Notes under the pieces: model-generated
The model's input: only the letters and a program-made list of their open reading frames with translations
Database searches by the model: none
Told to the model about the DNA's origin: nothing
Part shown: positions 23,786 through 32,502 of the stretch, piece after piece
Layout of the letters: each line of letters starts with the position of its first letter
Position numbering within the stretch: the stretch's first letter is position 1
Translations under genes and position numbers: made by a program
NCBI GenBank assembly: GCA_031270845.1
Contig: JAISXF010000093.1
Location: forward strand, 1-34,379
DNA length: 34,379 bases
DNA from: Prevotellaceae bacterium
GTDB lineage: Bacteria > Bacteroidota > Bacteroidia > Bacteroidales > UBA932
Direction of reading: 5' to 3'

Positions 23786-26700
23786 ATGAATTATTTAATG
23801 AAAGCGAAAGTACAGGTACTGCTTCTTTTCCTGTTTTTTCTTCCGGGATGGACGTATGCGCAGGGCGATGTACGGATTACAATCAACAAAGGCACCTTTA
23901 CGGTAAAGGATGCCTTGCAGCGGGTGGAAAGGCAATCACAGATGTCGGTGGCCTATAATGAGTCGAAAATCAACGGCAACAAGGAAGTGGAGCTGGAGAT
24001 TATCAACCGCCCGCTCAACGAGGCGCTGCACGCCATCCTTGCCGGCAGCGGGTTTACGTATCAGCTTAAGGACAGTTATATCCTGATAGTTCCCGAGCCT
24101 GAAGTGCGCGCCGTAACCGGCCTCGTAACCGACCGCTACGGCGTGCCGCTGATAGGGGCAAGCGTGGTGGTGAAGGGGACGTCGAAGGCCACCGCTGCCG
24201 ATGTCGATGGCCGGTTCAGTATCACCGGCATTGAGGTCGGGCAGGTGCTGGTGTTTTCGTTCCTTGGGTATAACTCGAAGGAGGTGCCGGTGGGGAATGA
24301 AACGGTTTACAACGTGGCGCTCGACGAAACCATCGCCGCGTTAGACGAGGTGGTTATCACCGCCCTCGGTATTCGCCGGGCGGAAAAAGCCTTAAGTTAT
24401 AATGTGCAGCGCATCGGGATGGAGGAGGTTACGACGGTAAAGAATGCGAACTTTATCAATTCGTTGGCCGGTAAAGTGGCGGGGGTTACTATCAATGCCG
24501 GCTCGTCGGGCGCAGGCGGCGCGAGCAAGGTGGTGATGCGGGGGTCGAAGTCGATAGCCGCATCCAACAATGCGCTGTATGTTATCGACGGTATCCCGGT
24601 GTATAATAACATGGGCGAAGGCAACGGCAGCCGCGAGAACCCGTATGGCGCCGTCGGCACCAGCGAAGCTATTGCCGACATCAACCCCGAAGACATCGAG
24701 AGCCTTTCGGTGCTGACGGGCGCGGCGGCGGCAGCTTTGTACGGCAACCAGGGCGCGAACGGCGCGATTGTCATTACGACGAAAAAAGGCGTGGCGGGGA
24801 AATTGGCCGTATCGTTCTCGAGCAATAGTGAATTTCTCGACCCGTTAGTCATGCCCGGCTTCCAGAACCGTTACGGCACGGGCGACCTGGCCTCCGACGC
24901 CGGCTCCACCATCCGAAGCTGGGGGCATCGGTTAGTACCCGAAAATACGTATGGCTACAGCCCTGAAAAGGATTTTTTCCAGACAGGCACCGTCTTTACC
25001 AATGCCATCTCGATTGCTACCGGCACCGAGAAAAACCAGTCCTATTTTTCGGCTGCGGTGGTTAATTCCGACGGCATCATCCCGAATACGCAATACGACC
25101 GGTATAACTTTACGTTCCGCAATACCAGCAAGTTTTTGGATGATAAAATGCATTTAGACCTGTCGGGGAGTTACATTATCCAGACCGACCAGAATATGGT
25201 GAACAACGGGATTTATTTCAACCCCATACCGGCTGCCTACCTCTTCCCCCGCGGCGACGATTTTGACATGGTGCGTATCTATGAGCGCTACGACGCCTCG
25301 CGCGGCATCAATACCCAGTACTGGCCGCAGGGCGAAGGAAGCCTCGAGTTGCAGAACCCTTACTGGGCGGCCTATCGGAACCTCCGGAATAACGACCGGA
25401 AACGCTATATGATGAGCGCCGGACTCACATACGATGTACTCGACTGGCTCAATGTCGCCGGACGCGCCCGTATTGACAATGCGCATAACGACTATTCCGA
25501 AAAACGGTACGCCTCGACCGACGGCACATTTGCCGGCCCCAACGGCTATTACGAGCTGAACCGCTCCTACGACCGGCAAATATATGCCGACGTGCTGGCG
25601 AATGTCAATAAGCGCTTCGGCGATTTTACCCTGCAGGTAAATGTCGGCGCCAGCATCAGCGATATAAAGAAAGACGGGCTGACCGTCAACGGCGACATCC
25701 GGTCGGACGGGATTCCCAATGTTTTTAATGTCATGCAGCTGGACAAAGACCGGAACAAAGACATCCAGGAAGGCTGGCGGACACAGTCGCAAGCCGTATT
25801 CGCCAGCGCCGAAGTGGGCTACAAAGGCGCCTACTATTTAACGGTAACCGGCCGCAACGACTGGGAGTCGGCATTAGCCAATACCGAACAGCTGTCGTTC
25901 TTCTACCCGTCGGTAGGGCTTTCGACCGTACTGACCGAGGCGCTCACACTCCCCAAACAAATCGAATACCTGAAGCTCCGGGGGTCGTTCACAAAAGTAG
26001 GGACGCCTATTCCGAGAAACATATCAATGGCCACCTATGCCTGGGACGTCAACTCGTGGAGCGGATGGCTAACCCAGTCCATTTACCCGATACGGGTATT
26101 TAAGCCCGAAAGCACCTACTCGTGGGAAGTGGGATTGACGGCGCGCCTGCTGAAGCATTTCAATCTTGATTTTTCATGGTATTATACCAACACGGTTAAT
26201 CAAACCTTTGAGCCGCGTATTTCCGTATCGTCGGGCTATTCGACCATGTACGTACAGACGGGAAATGTGCGCAACAGCGGTATTGAAGTAGCGTTAGGCT
26301 ACTCCAATACATGGAGCGGCTTTACGTGGAACAGTAATTTTATACTGAGTACGAACAACAATAAAATCGAAGAGTTGATGAATAATTTCGTGCATCCCGA
26401 GACGGGCGAAGTTATCAGTATGGAAGAGCTGGCTGTCGGCGGACTGGGCTATTCGTATTATATCCTCAAACCGGGCGGCACGCTGGGCGACCTGTATTCG
26501 ACACAGGATTTTAAATACGACAGCAACGGAAAAATCTACATCGATGCCGACGGGAAGGTACAAACCGAAACGCGCTCCGAAGGGATTTTCTTGGGCAGCG
26601 TATTCCCGAAAGCCAACCTTTCGTGGCGCAACGACTTTTCGTGGAACGGGATTAATCTCGGAATAATGTTCTCCGCACGGCTTGGCGGCGTTGTATATTC

Positions 26701-27100
26701 AGCCACACAGGCGTCTCTTGACCTCTACGGCGTATCGGAAGCGTCGGCGGCAGCCCGCGACAACGGAGGCGTAATTATTAACGGAACCGACCGGCTGGAC
26801 TCCGAAACATGGTACACCACCGTGGGTGCGAGCGAAGGCCTTCCGCAATATTATACCTACGATGCCACCAATGTACGCCTGCAGGAACTCAGTCTTGGTT
26901 ATACCATCCCGCGAAAGTGGGTAAAGGACGTAGCCGACATCACGGTGTCGCTGGTCGCCAATAACCTTTGGATGATATACTGCAAGGCGCCGTTCGACCC
27001 CGAATCGGTGGCCACTACGGGCAGTTATTTCCAGGGAATCGACCATTTTATGACGCCCAGTCTGCGCAGCATCGGATTTAATCTTAAAGTAAAATTTTAA
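23786..27100 (+). CDS. SusC-type TonB-dependent transporter with STN signalling domain, PUL2
   Basis: Outer-membrane importer and signal transducer. A signal peptide (1-26, ending TYAQ) is followed by an STN domain (about 30-102: VKDALQRVERQSQMSVAYN, RPLNEALHAILAGSGFTYQL), a carboxypeptidase-regulatory-like domain (109-175), a TonB-box region (AALDEVVITALGIRRA), the plug (LYVIDGIPVY; IESLSVLTGAAAAALYGNQG) and the barrel, ending in LKVKF. Length is 1104 residues; an internal ATG at 23798 would also give a good signal. The STN domain is the part that contacts FecR, so glycan capture should activate the PUL through it. The susD gene follows after 15 bases. Confidence 0.96.
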   Translation: MNYLMKAKVQVLLLFLFFLPGWTYAQGDVRITINKGTFTVKDALQRVERQSQMSVAYNESKINGNKEVELEIINRPLNEALHAILAGSGFTYQLKDSYILIVPEPEVRAVTGLVTDRYGVPLIGASVVVKGTSKATAADVDGRFSITGIEVGQVLVFSFLGYNSKEVPVGNETVYNVALDETIAALDEVVITALGIRRAEKALSYNVQRIGMEEVTTVKNANFINSLAGKVAGVTINAGSSGAGGASKVVMRGSKSIAASNNALYVIDGIPVYNNMGEGNGSRENPYGAVGTSEAIADINPEDIESLSVLTGAAAAALYGNQGANGAIVITTKKGVAGKLAVSFSSNSEFLDPLVMPGFQNRYGTGDLASDAGSTIRSWGHRLVPENTYGYSPEKDFFQTGTVFTNAISIATGTEKNQSYFSAAVVNSDGIIPNTQYDRYNFTFRNTSKFLDDKMHLDLSGSYIIQTDQNMVNNGIYFNPIPAAYLFPRGDDFDMVRIYERYDASRGINTQYWPQGEGSLELQNPYWAAYRNLRNNDRKRYMMSAGLTYDVLDWLNVAGRARIDNAHNDYSEKRYASTDGTFAGPNGYYELNRSYDRQIYADVLANVNKRFGDFTLQVNVGASISDIKKDGLTVNGDIRSDGIPNVFNVMQLDKDRNKDIQEGWRTQSQAVFASAEVGYKGAYYLTVTGRNDWESALANTEQLSFFYPSVGLSTVLTEALTLPKQIEYLKLRGSFTKVGTPIPRNISMATYAWDVNSWSGWLTQSIYPIRVFKPESTYSWEVGLTARLLKHFNLDFSWYYTNTVNQTFEPRISVSSGYSTMYVQTGNVRNSGIEVALGYSNTWSGFTWNSNFILSTNNNKIEELMNNFVHPETGEVISMEELAVGGLGYSYYILKPGGTLGDLYSTQDFKYDSNGKIYIDADGKVQTETRSEGIFLGSVFPKANLSWRNDFSWNGINLGIMFSARLGGVVYSATQASLDLYGVSEASAAARDNGGVIINGTDRLDSETWYTTVGASEGLPQYYTYDATNVRLQELSLGYTIPRKWVKDVADITVSLVANNLWMIYCKAPFDPESVATTGSYFQGIDHFMTPSLRSIGFNLKVKF

Positions 27101-27115
27101 ATAGAAAGACAGATT

Positions 27116-28696
27116 ATGATACAGAATAAAACACCTAAGATTTTTTTAGCGCTCCTCGTTATCGTCGTAGCGATACAGGGCTGTACGGGGGATTTTGATA
27201 AAATCAACAGAAACCCCTATGAAGTAACAAAGGAGGAAATGAAACGCGACGGCTACAACGTAGGCGCATCCCTGATTGGGTTGCAAAGCATGGTAGTGCC
27301 GTTGGTAGTAAACTATCATCAACTTCAGACAGGATTAGTCGGGATGGATTTTGCCGGCTATGTCGCCAGCGAACACGACTGGACAACGAAGTTTTCTACC
27401 TATAACCCGCCGGCCTCGTGGAACCTTGTCGGTTTTAACGATGCCATATCGGGAACCGGCGAAGTGGCCGGTATCTACCCGCCGTATTTTGAAATACAGG
27501 CGCTCACCGACGACCCCGTAGCCTTAGCCCTGGCCACACTGTTCAAAGTGGCGGCCATGCACCAGGTTACGGATACATACGGGCCTGTCCCCTACTCGCA
27601 AATCGGCGCACTGGGCGGGCTTACGGCTCCGTACGACTCCCAGGAAGCGGTGTACAGTAAAATGATTGAAGAGCTGAACGAAATCATCGGAGTATTGACC
27701 CCGAACAGGTCGCTGGTAGCCTTTAACGGGAAATACGACAACGTCTATTTCGGCGTCATCGAAAAATGGGTAAAATACGCCAACTCGCTTAAATTACGGA
27801 TGGCGCTGCGGTTATCGTACGTGAAGCCCGACCTGGCACAGCAAATTGCCGAAAGCGCGGTGAACCATGAAATAGGCGTGATTACATCCAACGCCGACAA
27901 CGCCTTTTTGCAAAACATTACGCAAAACCCGATTCAGATGCAGGTCATCGGCTACTCCGATATGGACGCGGGCGCCGACATTGTTTCGTTTATGAACGGC
28001 TTCAACGACCCGCGCCGGGCGGTTTATTTTACCGAATCGTCGAACAGCGGATACGTCGGCTTGCGGGGCGGTACGGATTATGCCCAGAAAATCTGCGACG
28101 ACCGGTCGCGCAACTGCGTTTATTCGCTGCCTAAAGTGGGCGTTACCGACCCCCTGCTGTGGATGAATGCCGCCGAAGTAGCGTTCTTAAAAGCCGAAGG
28201 CGCTTTGCGTGGCTGGAACATGGGCGCTACGGCAGAAGACCTGTATAACGAAGGCATTACGCTCTCGTTCCAGCAGCATAACCTGGGCGGAGCAGCAAAC
28301 AGCTACATCGCAAGCACGGCAACTCCGGCGGCGTATGTAGATCCGCAAGGCATTACGGCGCATAATTTCGGCCCTAATTCCGCCGTTCAAATCAGATGGA
28401 ACGATACCGGTTCATTTGAGGAAAACCTGGAACGCATTATCACGCAAAAATGGATTGCCATATTCCCGTTAGGGAACGAAGCATGGGCTGAGTTCCGCCG
28501 TACGGGCTACCCGAAACTGGCGCCCGTTGTATTAAACAAAAGCGGCGGCGCCATCCCGAACGGCTCTTTTGTAAAACGCCTGACATTCTCGTCGCGCGAA
28601 TATACCGAGAACACGGAAAATGTACGCGCGGCAATACAACTGCTCAACGGCCCCGATAATATGGGAACAAAATTATGGTGGGACAGGAAGAATTAG
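27116..28696 (+). CDS. SusD-like glycan-binding lipoprotein, PUL2
   Basis: Partner lid for the preceding SusC. The lipobox IQGC is followed by TGDFDKINRNPYEVT, the opening typical of the SusD-like subfamily (SusD_2 type) rather than the RagB type in PUL1. The helical core includes LATLFKVAAMHQVTDTYGPV and PYSQIG, and the C-terminal part has RIITQKWIAIFPLGNEAWAEF, in part, with FRRTGYPKL. Length is 526 residues. The spacing after susC is 15 bases. A 50-base AT-rich run of ATTACGA-like words separates it from the next gene. Confidence 0.94.
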   Translation: MIQNKTPKIFLALLVIVVAIQGCTGDFDKINRNPYEVTKEEMKRDGYNVGASLIGLQSMVVPLVVNYHQLQTGLVGMDFAGYVASEHDWTTKFSTYNPPASWNLVGFNDAISGTGEVAGIYPPYFEIQALTDDPVALALATLFKVAAMHQVTDTYGPVPYSQIGALGGLTAPYDSQEAVYSKMIEELNEIIGVLTPNRSLVAFNGKYDNVYFGVIEKWVKYANSLKLRMALRLSYVKPDLAQQIAESAVNHEIGVITSNADNAFLQNITQNPIQMQVIGYSDMDAGADIVSFMNGFNDPRRAVYFTESSNSGYVGLRGGTDYAQKICDDRSRNCVYSLPKVGVTDPLLWMNAAEVAFLKAEGALRGWNMGATAEDLYNEGITLSFQQHNLGGAANSYIASTATPAAYVDPQGITAHNFGPNSAVQIRWNDTGSFEENLERIITQKWIAIFPLGNEAWAEFRRTGYPKLAPVVLNKSGGAIPNGSFVKRLTFSSREYTENTENVRAAIQLLNGPDNMGTKLWWDRKN

Positions 28697-28745
28697 AAAT
28701 TACGAATTACGAATTACGAATTAGAAATTAGAAATTACGAATAGA
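28697..28745. repeat. Low-complexity AATTACG/AAATTAG repeats between PUL2 genes
   Basis: Seven- to eight-base words (AATTACG, AAATTAG) fill almost all of the gap between susD and the GH18-like gene. Similar words (AATTATG) sit at 7971-7995. There is no coding potential. They may be slippage-prone and able to change the spacing between the two genes. Confidence 0.7.
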
Positions 28746-28746
28746 A

Positions 28747-29844
28747 ATGAATATTATGAATACATTGAAACTAATTGTAACAGTAGCGCTCGCAATAGCG
28801 CTGACGGGCGGAATGACCGCCTGTAGCGAGTGGACGGAACAGGAAATCTTACCTGTCGTAAAACCAACCGTCGAATCGGAAAACCCCGATTTGTACCGGC
28901 AATATCTGGAAAATTTGAGGAACTATAAGAAAACACACCATCAATTGCTGATAGGCTGGTTTGATAACAGCAACAAAGCCCCCGGCAGCAGAGCATGGCA
29001 CCTCGAAGCATTACCCGATAAAACCGACATCGCTGTGCTCCTCGACGGCGATAATCTCGCCGATTTTGAACGCGCCGAAATGGACGCCATACGCCAAAAC
29101 AAAGGAACAAAAACCCTTTACCTTATCGACTACGAAGCGTTCCGGCAAGGTGTCGAAGAGCGCAATCTGGAAATCGAACAAATAAATACCGCCGGACAGG
29201 AAGCCGCCGACGCCGACGGCACAACCTATGTGCCGATACCGTTCGTCGATTTGGCGGTCGAATTGCCCGGGTTCATGGACAGGCAACTGGCTTTGCTGGA
29301 TAAGTACGGGTTCGACGGCCTGAGCATCCACTTTGTCGGGAAGGGGCTGCTCCCGGCCGACGAAGAGGCTGCGATGCGGGAACTGCAGCATGTGATATTC
29401 GGCAAATTAAGCGCCGTTATCCAGTCCCATGCCGGCAAACTGTTTCTCTTTGAAGGCCTGCCGCAGAACGTATATGATAAATCGCTGCTGCCGGCGTTCG
29501 ATTATATTGTGCTGCGCACGGAAAAATTAGATAACATATATTCCATCACGGAAGCGGCAAAACGTTCGGTATCGTTACCCGGCATTCCTTCCGGCAATAT
29601 TATTGTATGCGCCAGCGCTCTTTCGACCGACAAAACCGATCTCATTACCGGCACCATCGTGGACGCCGCCGGAAGCGCGCAAAACGCCATCATCGAAATC
29701 GCACACTGGGTAAAAACCCCCGACACGTTTACAAAAGCAGGGCTGGGTATTTACCGGATAAACGACGATTATTACAACGCCGAAACAGATTATAAATTTA
29801 CCCGGGAAGCGATTGAAATATTAAACCCTTCCTCTAAAAACTAA
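28747..29844 (+). CDS. GH18-like lipoprotein lacking catalytic acids (probable glycan-binding protein)
   Basis: A 365-residue lipoprotein (lipobox GMTAC) with a GH18-like TIM barrel. The strand before the active site reads FDGLSIHFV. Against the family consensus DGxDxDxE, only D190 and G191 remain: S193 and H195 replace aspartates and V197 replaces the catalytic glutamate. Other barrel strands (HQLLIGWFDN; TDIAVLLDG; YIVLRTE) look intact, so this is not a decayed pseudogene. Similar non-catalytic GH18-like proteins accompany the endoglycosidase in N-glycan loci of Bacteroides. A surface N-glycan-binding role is therefore likely, though inferred. It starts 50 bases after susD and ends 7 bases before the next gene. 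Confidence 0.8.
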   Translation: MNIMNTLKLIVTVALAIALTGGMTACSEWTEQEILPVVKPTVESENPDLYRQYLENLRNYKKTHHQLLIGWFDNSNKAPGSRAWHLEALPDKTDIAVLLDGDNLADFERAEMDAIRQNKGTKTLYLIDYEAFRQGVEERNLEIEQINTAGQEAADADGTTYVPIPFVDLAVELPGFMDRQLALLDKYGFDGLSIHFVGKGLLPADEEAAMRELQHVIFGKLSAVIQSHAGKLFLFEGLPQNVYDKSLLPAFDYIVLRTEKLDNIYSITEAAKRSVSLPGIPSGNIIVCASALSTDKTDLITGTIVDAAGSAQNAIIEIAHWVKTPDTFTKAGLGIYRINDDYYNAETDYKFTREAIEILNPSSKN

Positions 29845-29851
29845 AAAAACA

Positions 29852-31009
29852 ATGAAACGATATATTTATTTAACAGCGGTTGCGGCATTATTTACCCTGT
29901 ATGCCTGCAACAGAGTGGACGAGTCGGAAGTGAATTTCGATAACGTAGTGTATTTGGACAATGCCAAAGTGGTTAACACGGAAAGGATAGCATTGAAAGA
30001 ACGCAACGCAGAACTGGAACGCACCATCAACGCGGCTTTGGCATTGCCCGAAAGTCGGGATGTGCGGATTACTTTAAAGGCCGACTCCTCGCTGGTCAGC
30101 GTTTATCGTAAAATAAAATACGAAGAGGCCAAACCGCTGCCCGCCGAATATTACGAACTATCGACGACGCAGGCCGTTATTCCTGCCGGACTGGTAATGT
30201 CTTCGGATATAACGGTTCTGTTCAAAGGCTTGCAGGGCCTGGCAATGAATACCAACTTCGTATTGCCTGTTACGCTGGAAAGCGCCGACGGAGCGCCGAT
30301 ACTGAACGGCTCAAAAACCATTTACTACGTCCTGCGCAAAGGCGCGACCATTACAACGGCGGTAAACACCGAAGAAAATTATTTTGAATTTCCGACAGCG
30401 CCCAACAGCGATGTCCTCGACGGGCTTACGAACATCACCATAGAAGGACTGTTGCGGGCGCGCGATTTTAGCAACAGCGTCAGTACGTTTTTAGGCGTGG
30501 AAGGCTACGCGCTTATCCGTGTCCGGGATGCGGCAGGCGGGCATGTTACCACCGACCCGCAGTTTTTCGATACCTGGATGGGTTATGTTATCGGCCTGAA
30601 CAAATGGCTGCATCTGGCCTTTACCATCAATACCATCACCGGCGAGAGAAAACTGTATGTAAATGGCGCGCTCGAAGAAACACGTACCGGCTCGACCTAT
30701 CCGACCGGCGTCAATCTCGGTAAAAAACTCGTTAATCATACGACAAACAAATTTTATATCGGTTTTTCGTATGAAGACACGCGGGATTTTAAAGGAAACA
30801 TGTCTGAAGTCCGTATATGGAACGTCATACGGACGGAGGAAGAGATTGCCTCCTCGATGTACGAAGTAGAACCCGATACGCCGGGGCTGGTAGCCTATTG
30901 GAAAATGGACGAAGGCAGCGGAAACACCATTAAAGACTATACCGGAAACGGCCTGAACGGCATCGCCAAAAACCAGCTTAAATGGATTTCGGTAGAACTC
31001 CCCGAATAA
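29852..31009 (+). CDS. DUF1735 and LamG-domain surface lipoprotein
   Basis: A 385-residue lipoprotein (lipobox LYAC). The N-terminal DUF1735 beta-domain (about 28-165, with VIPAGLVMSSDITVLFKGLQG, in part, and FVLPVTLESADGAPI) is a module seen in PUL proteins that bind or cut N-glycans. The C-terminal concanavalin-like/LamG domain (about 175-375) shows WLHLAFTINTITGERKLYVNG, in part, FKGNMSEVRIWNVIRTEEEI and LVAYWKMDEGSGNTIKDYTGNG, in part. No enzymatic motif is seen. It probably holds glycans at the surface. Spacings of 7 and 22 bases place it firmly in the operon. Confidence 0.85.
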   Translation: MKRYIYLTAVAALFTLYACNRVDESEVNFDNVVYLDNAKVVNTERIALKERNAELERTINAALALPESRDVRITLKADSSLVSVYRKIKYEEAKPLPAEYYELSTTQAVIPAGLVMSSDITVLFKGLQGLAMNTNFVLPVTLESADGAPILNGSKTIYYVLRKGATITTAVNTEENYFEFPTAPNSDVLDGLTNITIEGLLRARDFSNSVSTFLGVEGYALIRVRDAAGGHVTTDPQFFDTWMGYVIGLNKWLHLAFTINTITGERKLYVNGALEETRTGSTYPTGVNLGKKLVNHTTNKFYIGFSYEDTRDFKGNMSEVRIWNVIRTEEEIASSMYEVEPDTPGLVAYWKMDEGSGNTIKDYTGNGLNGIAKNQLKWISVELPE

Positions 31010-31031
31010 TTAACCGTTAAAAATAAAGATT

Positions 31032-32480
31032 ATGATACAGAAAATTTCAGAAAGAACAGCAAGAAGGATCGTTCCCTTAATACTTGCAGCCTGCGGCGTT
31101 TTGCTCATGCCGTCCTGTAACGACGATATTGTGCTCGACGAGGTGGACGAAACCGCATTCATCGCCTCCGGCGAAACGTTCGGGTATGTTCGGGACGCAA
31201 CCACTGCCCGCCAGGAAATACCCGTAACCGTTACCGGCAGCACGAATGTGCACGTCTTTTTCGGATTGACCAAAGCAACCGGTACCGACGTAAATGCCGG
31301 CATCGGCGTCAATACCGACCTGGTACAAACGTACAACGAAGCGCATAATACAAGCTATGCCGCCTTCCCGGCCGCGCAGGTAACCATCGCCGACAATGGA
31401 AACGTGTCGGTCGCCAAATGGCAAATGGCTTCGGAGCCGGTGGCCATTACCCTCACAAAAGGCGCGCTCGAAGAAGGCGTTTACGTGTTGCCGGTAACGG
31501 TGAAAAACGGCGCCGGCGTAAGCATTTCATCGACATTAAACGTCCTCTACTACCTCGTCGCGGTATCGGACGCCCCGGCCACGCCGCCATCGACCGACAA
31601 GCCGGGAGGCGTTAAGACACTATGCTACGTAGAAGTCGGCGACGCATCGGCCAATCTGCTTAATGTCGGAGCGTATGTATTGGAAAACAGCGAAATTCCA
31701 TTCTTTGACATCGCCGTCGTATTTGCCGCCAATATTAAATACGACCTCGCAAGCGGAGAAGTGAGGCTGATATATAACGAGTCGGTCAAGCATATTTTGC
31801 AAAACCGCGACGTTTATATTAAGCCCTTACAGGATAAAGGCATTAAGGTCATCCTTGGCGTCGTCGGCAACTGGGATTTTGCCGGCGTAGCCAACCTCTC
31901 CGGCGACGTGCTGCGGAACTACGCCATGCAGTGCAAACTGGCGATGGACATTTACGGACTCGACGGCATTGATTTCGATGACGAATGGTCAACCTATTCG
32001 CAAAACACCAGCCAAACGGCTTATTCCGAGTTCATGGCTTCGAGCTGGTATCCTGCATGGGCGCCGAGCGCCGTAAAGATGTCGCGGCTAATCATTGAGA
32101 TGCGCCGGCTTTTAGGCCCCGACAAAATTATCACCGTGTTTGAATATAACTTTGGCCGGCAGATTCCGGCAGATGTCGATGGCGTCCACATGGTCGATAT
32201 TATCGACTATTCGATGCAGGCTATTTATGGCAGCTGGGTCGCAAGTTCATATATCGGCATGCCGAATGCCCGTTATTCTCCGCTGGCGACATGGATTAAC
32301 AATATGAACCCCACGGCAAGCACCCTCAGAACACGGGCAACGACCATAAGGAGTACCTATGGCTTTATGTTTTTCTATGATTTAAGAAATGATGATAAAA
32401 CGGCCTATCTTAACAACGCCTCCGAGCCTTTATACGGCGAGCGGGTGAAGATCGTCGAACCCCTGCGTCCACACTGGTAA
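31032..32480 (+). CDS. Endo-beta-N-acetylglucosaminidase, DUF1735 + GH18
   Basis: Predicted to cut between the two GlcNAc residues of the N-glycan core, freeing the glycan from protein. A signal peptide with lipobox LMPSC precedes a DUF1735 domain (about 40-180). A Pro/Ser/Thr linker (ATPPSTDKPGG) leads to the GH18 barrel (about 195-480). The catalytic motif D311-G-I-D-F-D-D-E318 is complete, and IIDYSMQAIYGSW supplies the downstream tyrosine strand. Length is 482 residues. The architecture resembles the EndoF1/EndoH-type GH18 enzymes, including the high-mannose-specific EndoBT-3987 of Bacteroides thetaiotaomicron. Glycan specificity (high-mannose or complex) cannot be settled from the motif. 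Confidence 0.92.
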   Translation: MIQKISERTARRIVPLILAACGVLLMPSCNDDIVLDEVDETAFIASGETFGYVRDATTARQEIPVTVTGSTNVHVFFGLTKATGTDVNAGIGVNTDLVQTYNEAHNTSYAAFPAAQVTIADNGNVSVAKWQMASEPVAITLTKGALEEGVYVLPVTVKNGAGVSISSTLNVLYYLVAVSDAPATPPSTDKPGGVKTLCYVEVGDASANLLNVGAYVLENSEIPFFDIAVVFAANIKYDLASGEVRLIYNESVKHILQNRDVYIKPLQDKGIKVILGVVGNWDFAGVANLSGDVLRNYAMQCKLAMDIYGLDGIDFDDEWSTYSQNTSQTAYSEFMASSWYPAWAPSAVKMSRLIIEMRRLLGPDKIITVFEYNFGRQIPADVDGVHMVDIIDYSMQAIYGSWVASSYIGMPNARYSPLATWINNMNPTASTLRTRATTIRSTYGFMFFYDLRNDDKTAYLNNASEPLYGERVKIVEPLRPHW

Positions 32481-32502
32481 ACAAATTTAAAATAAAAGAA
32501 AT

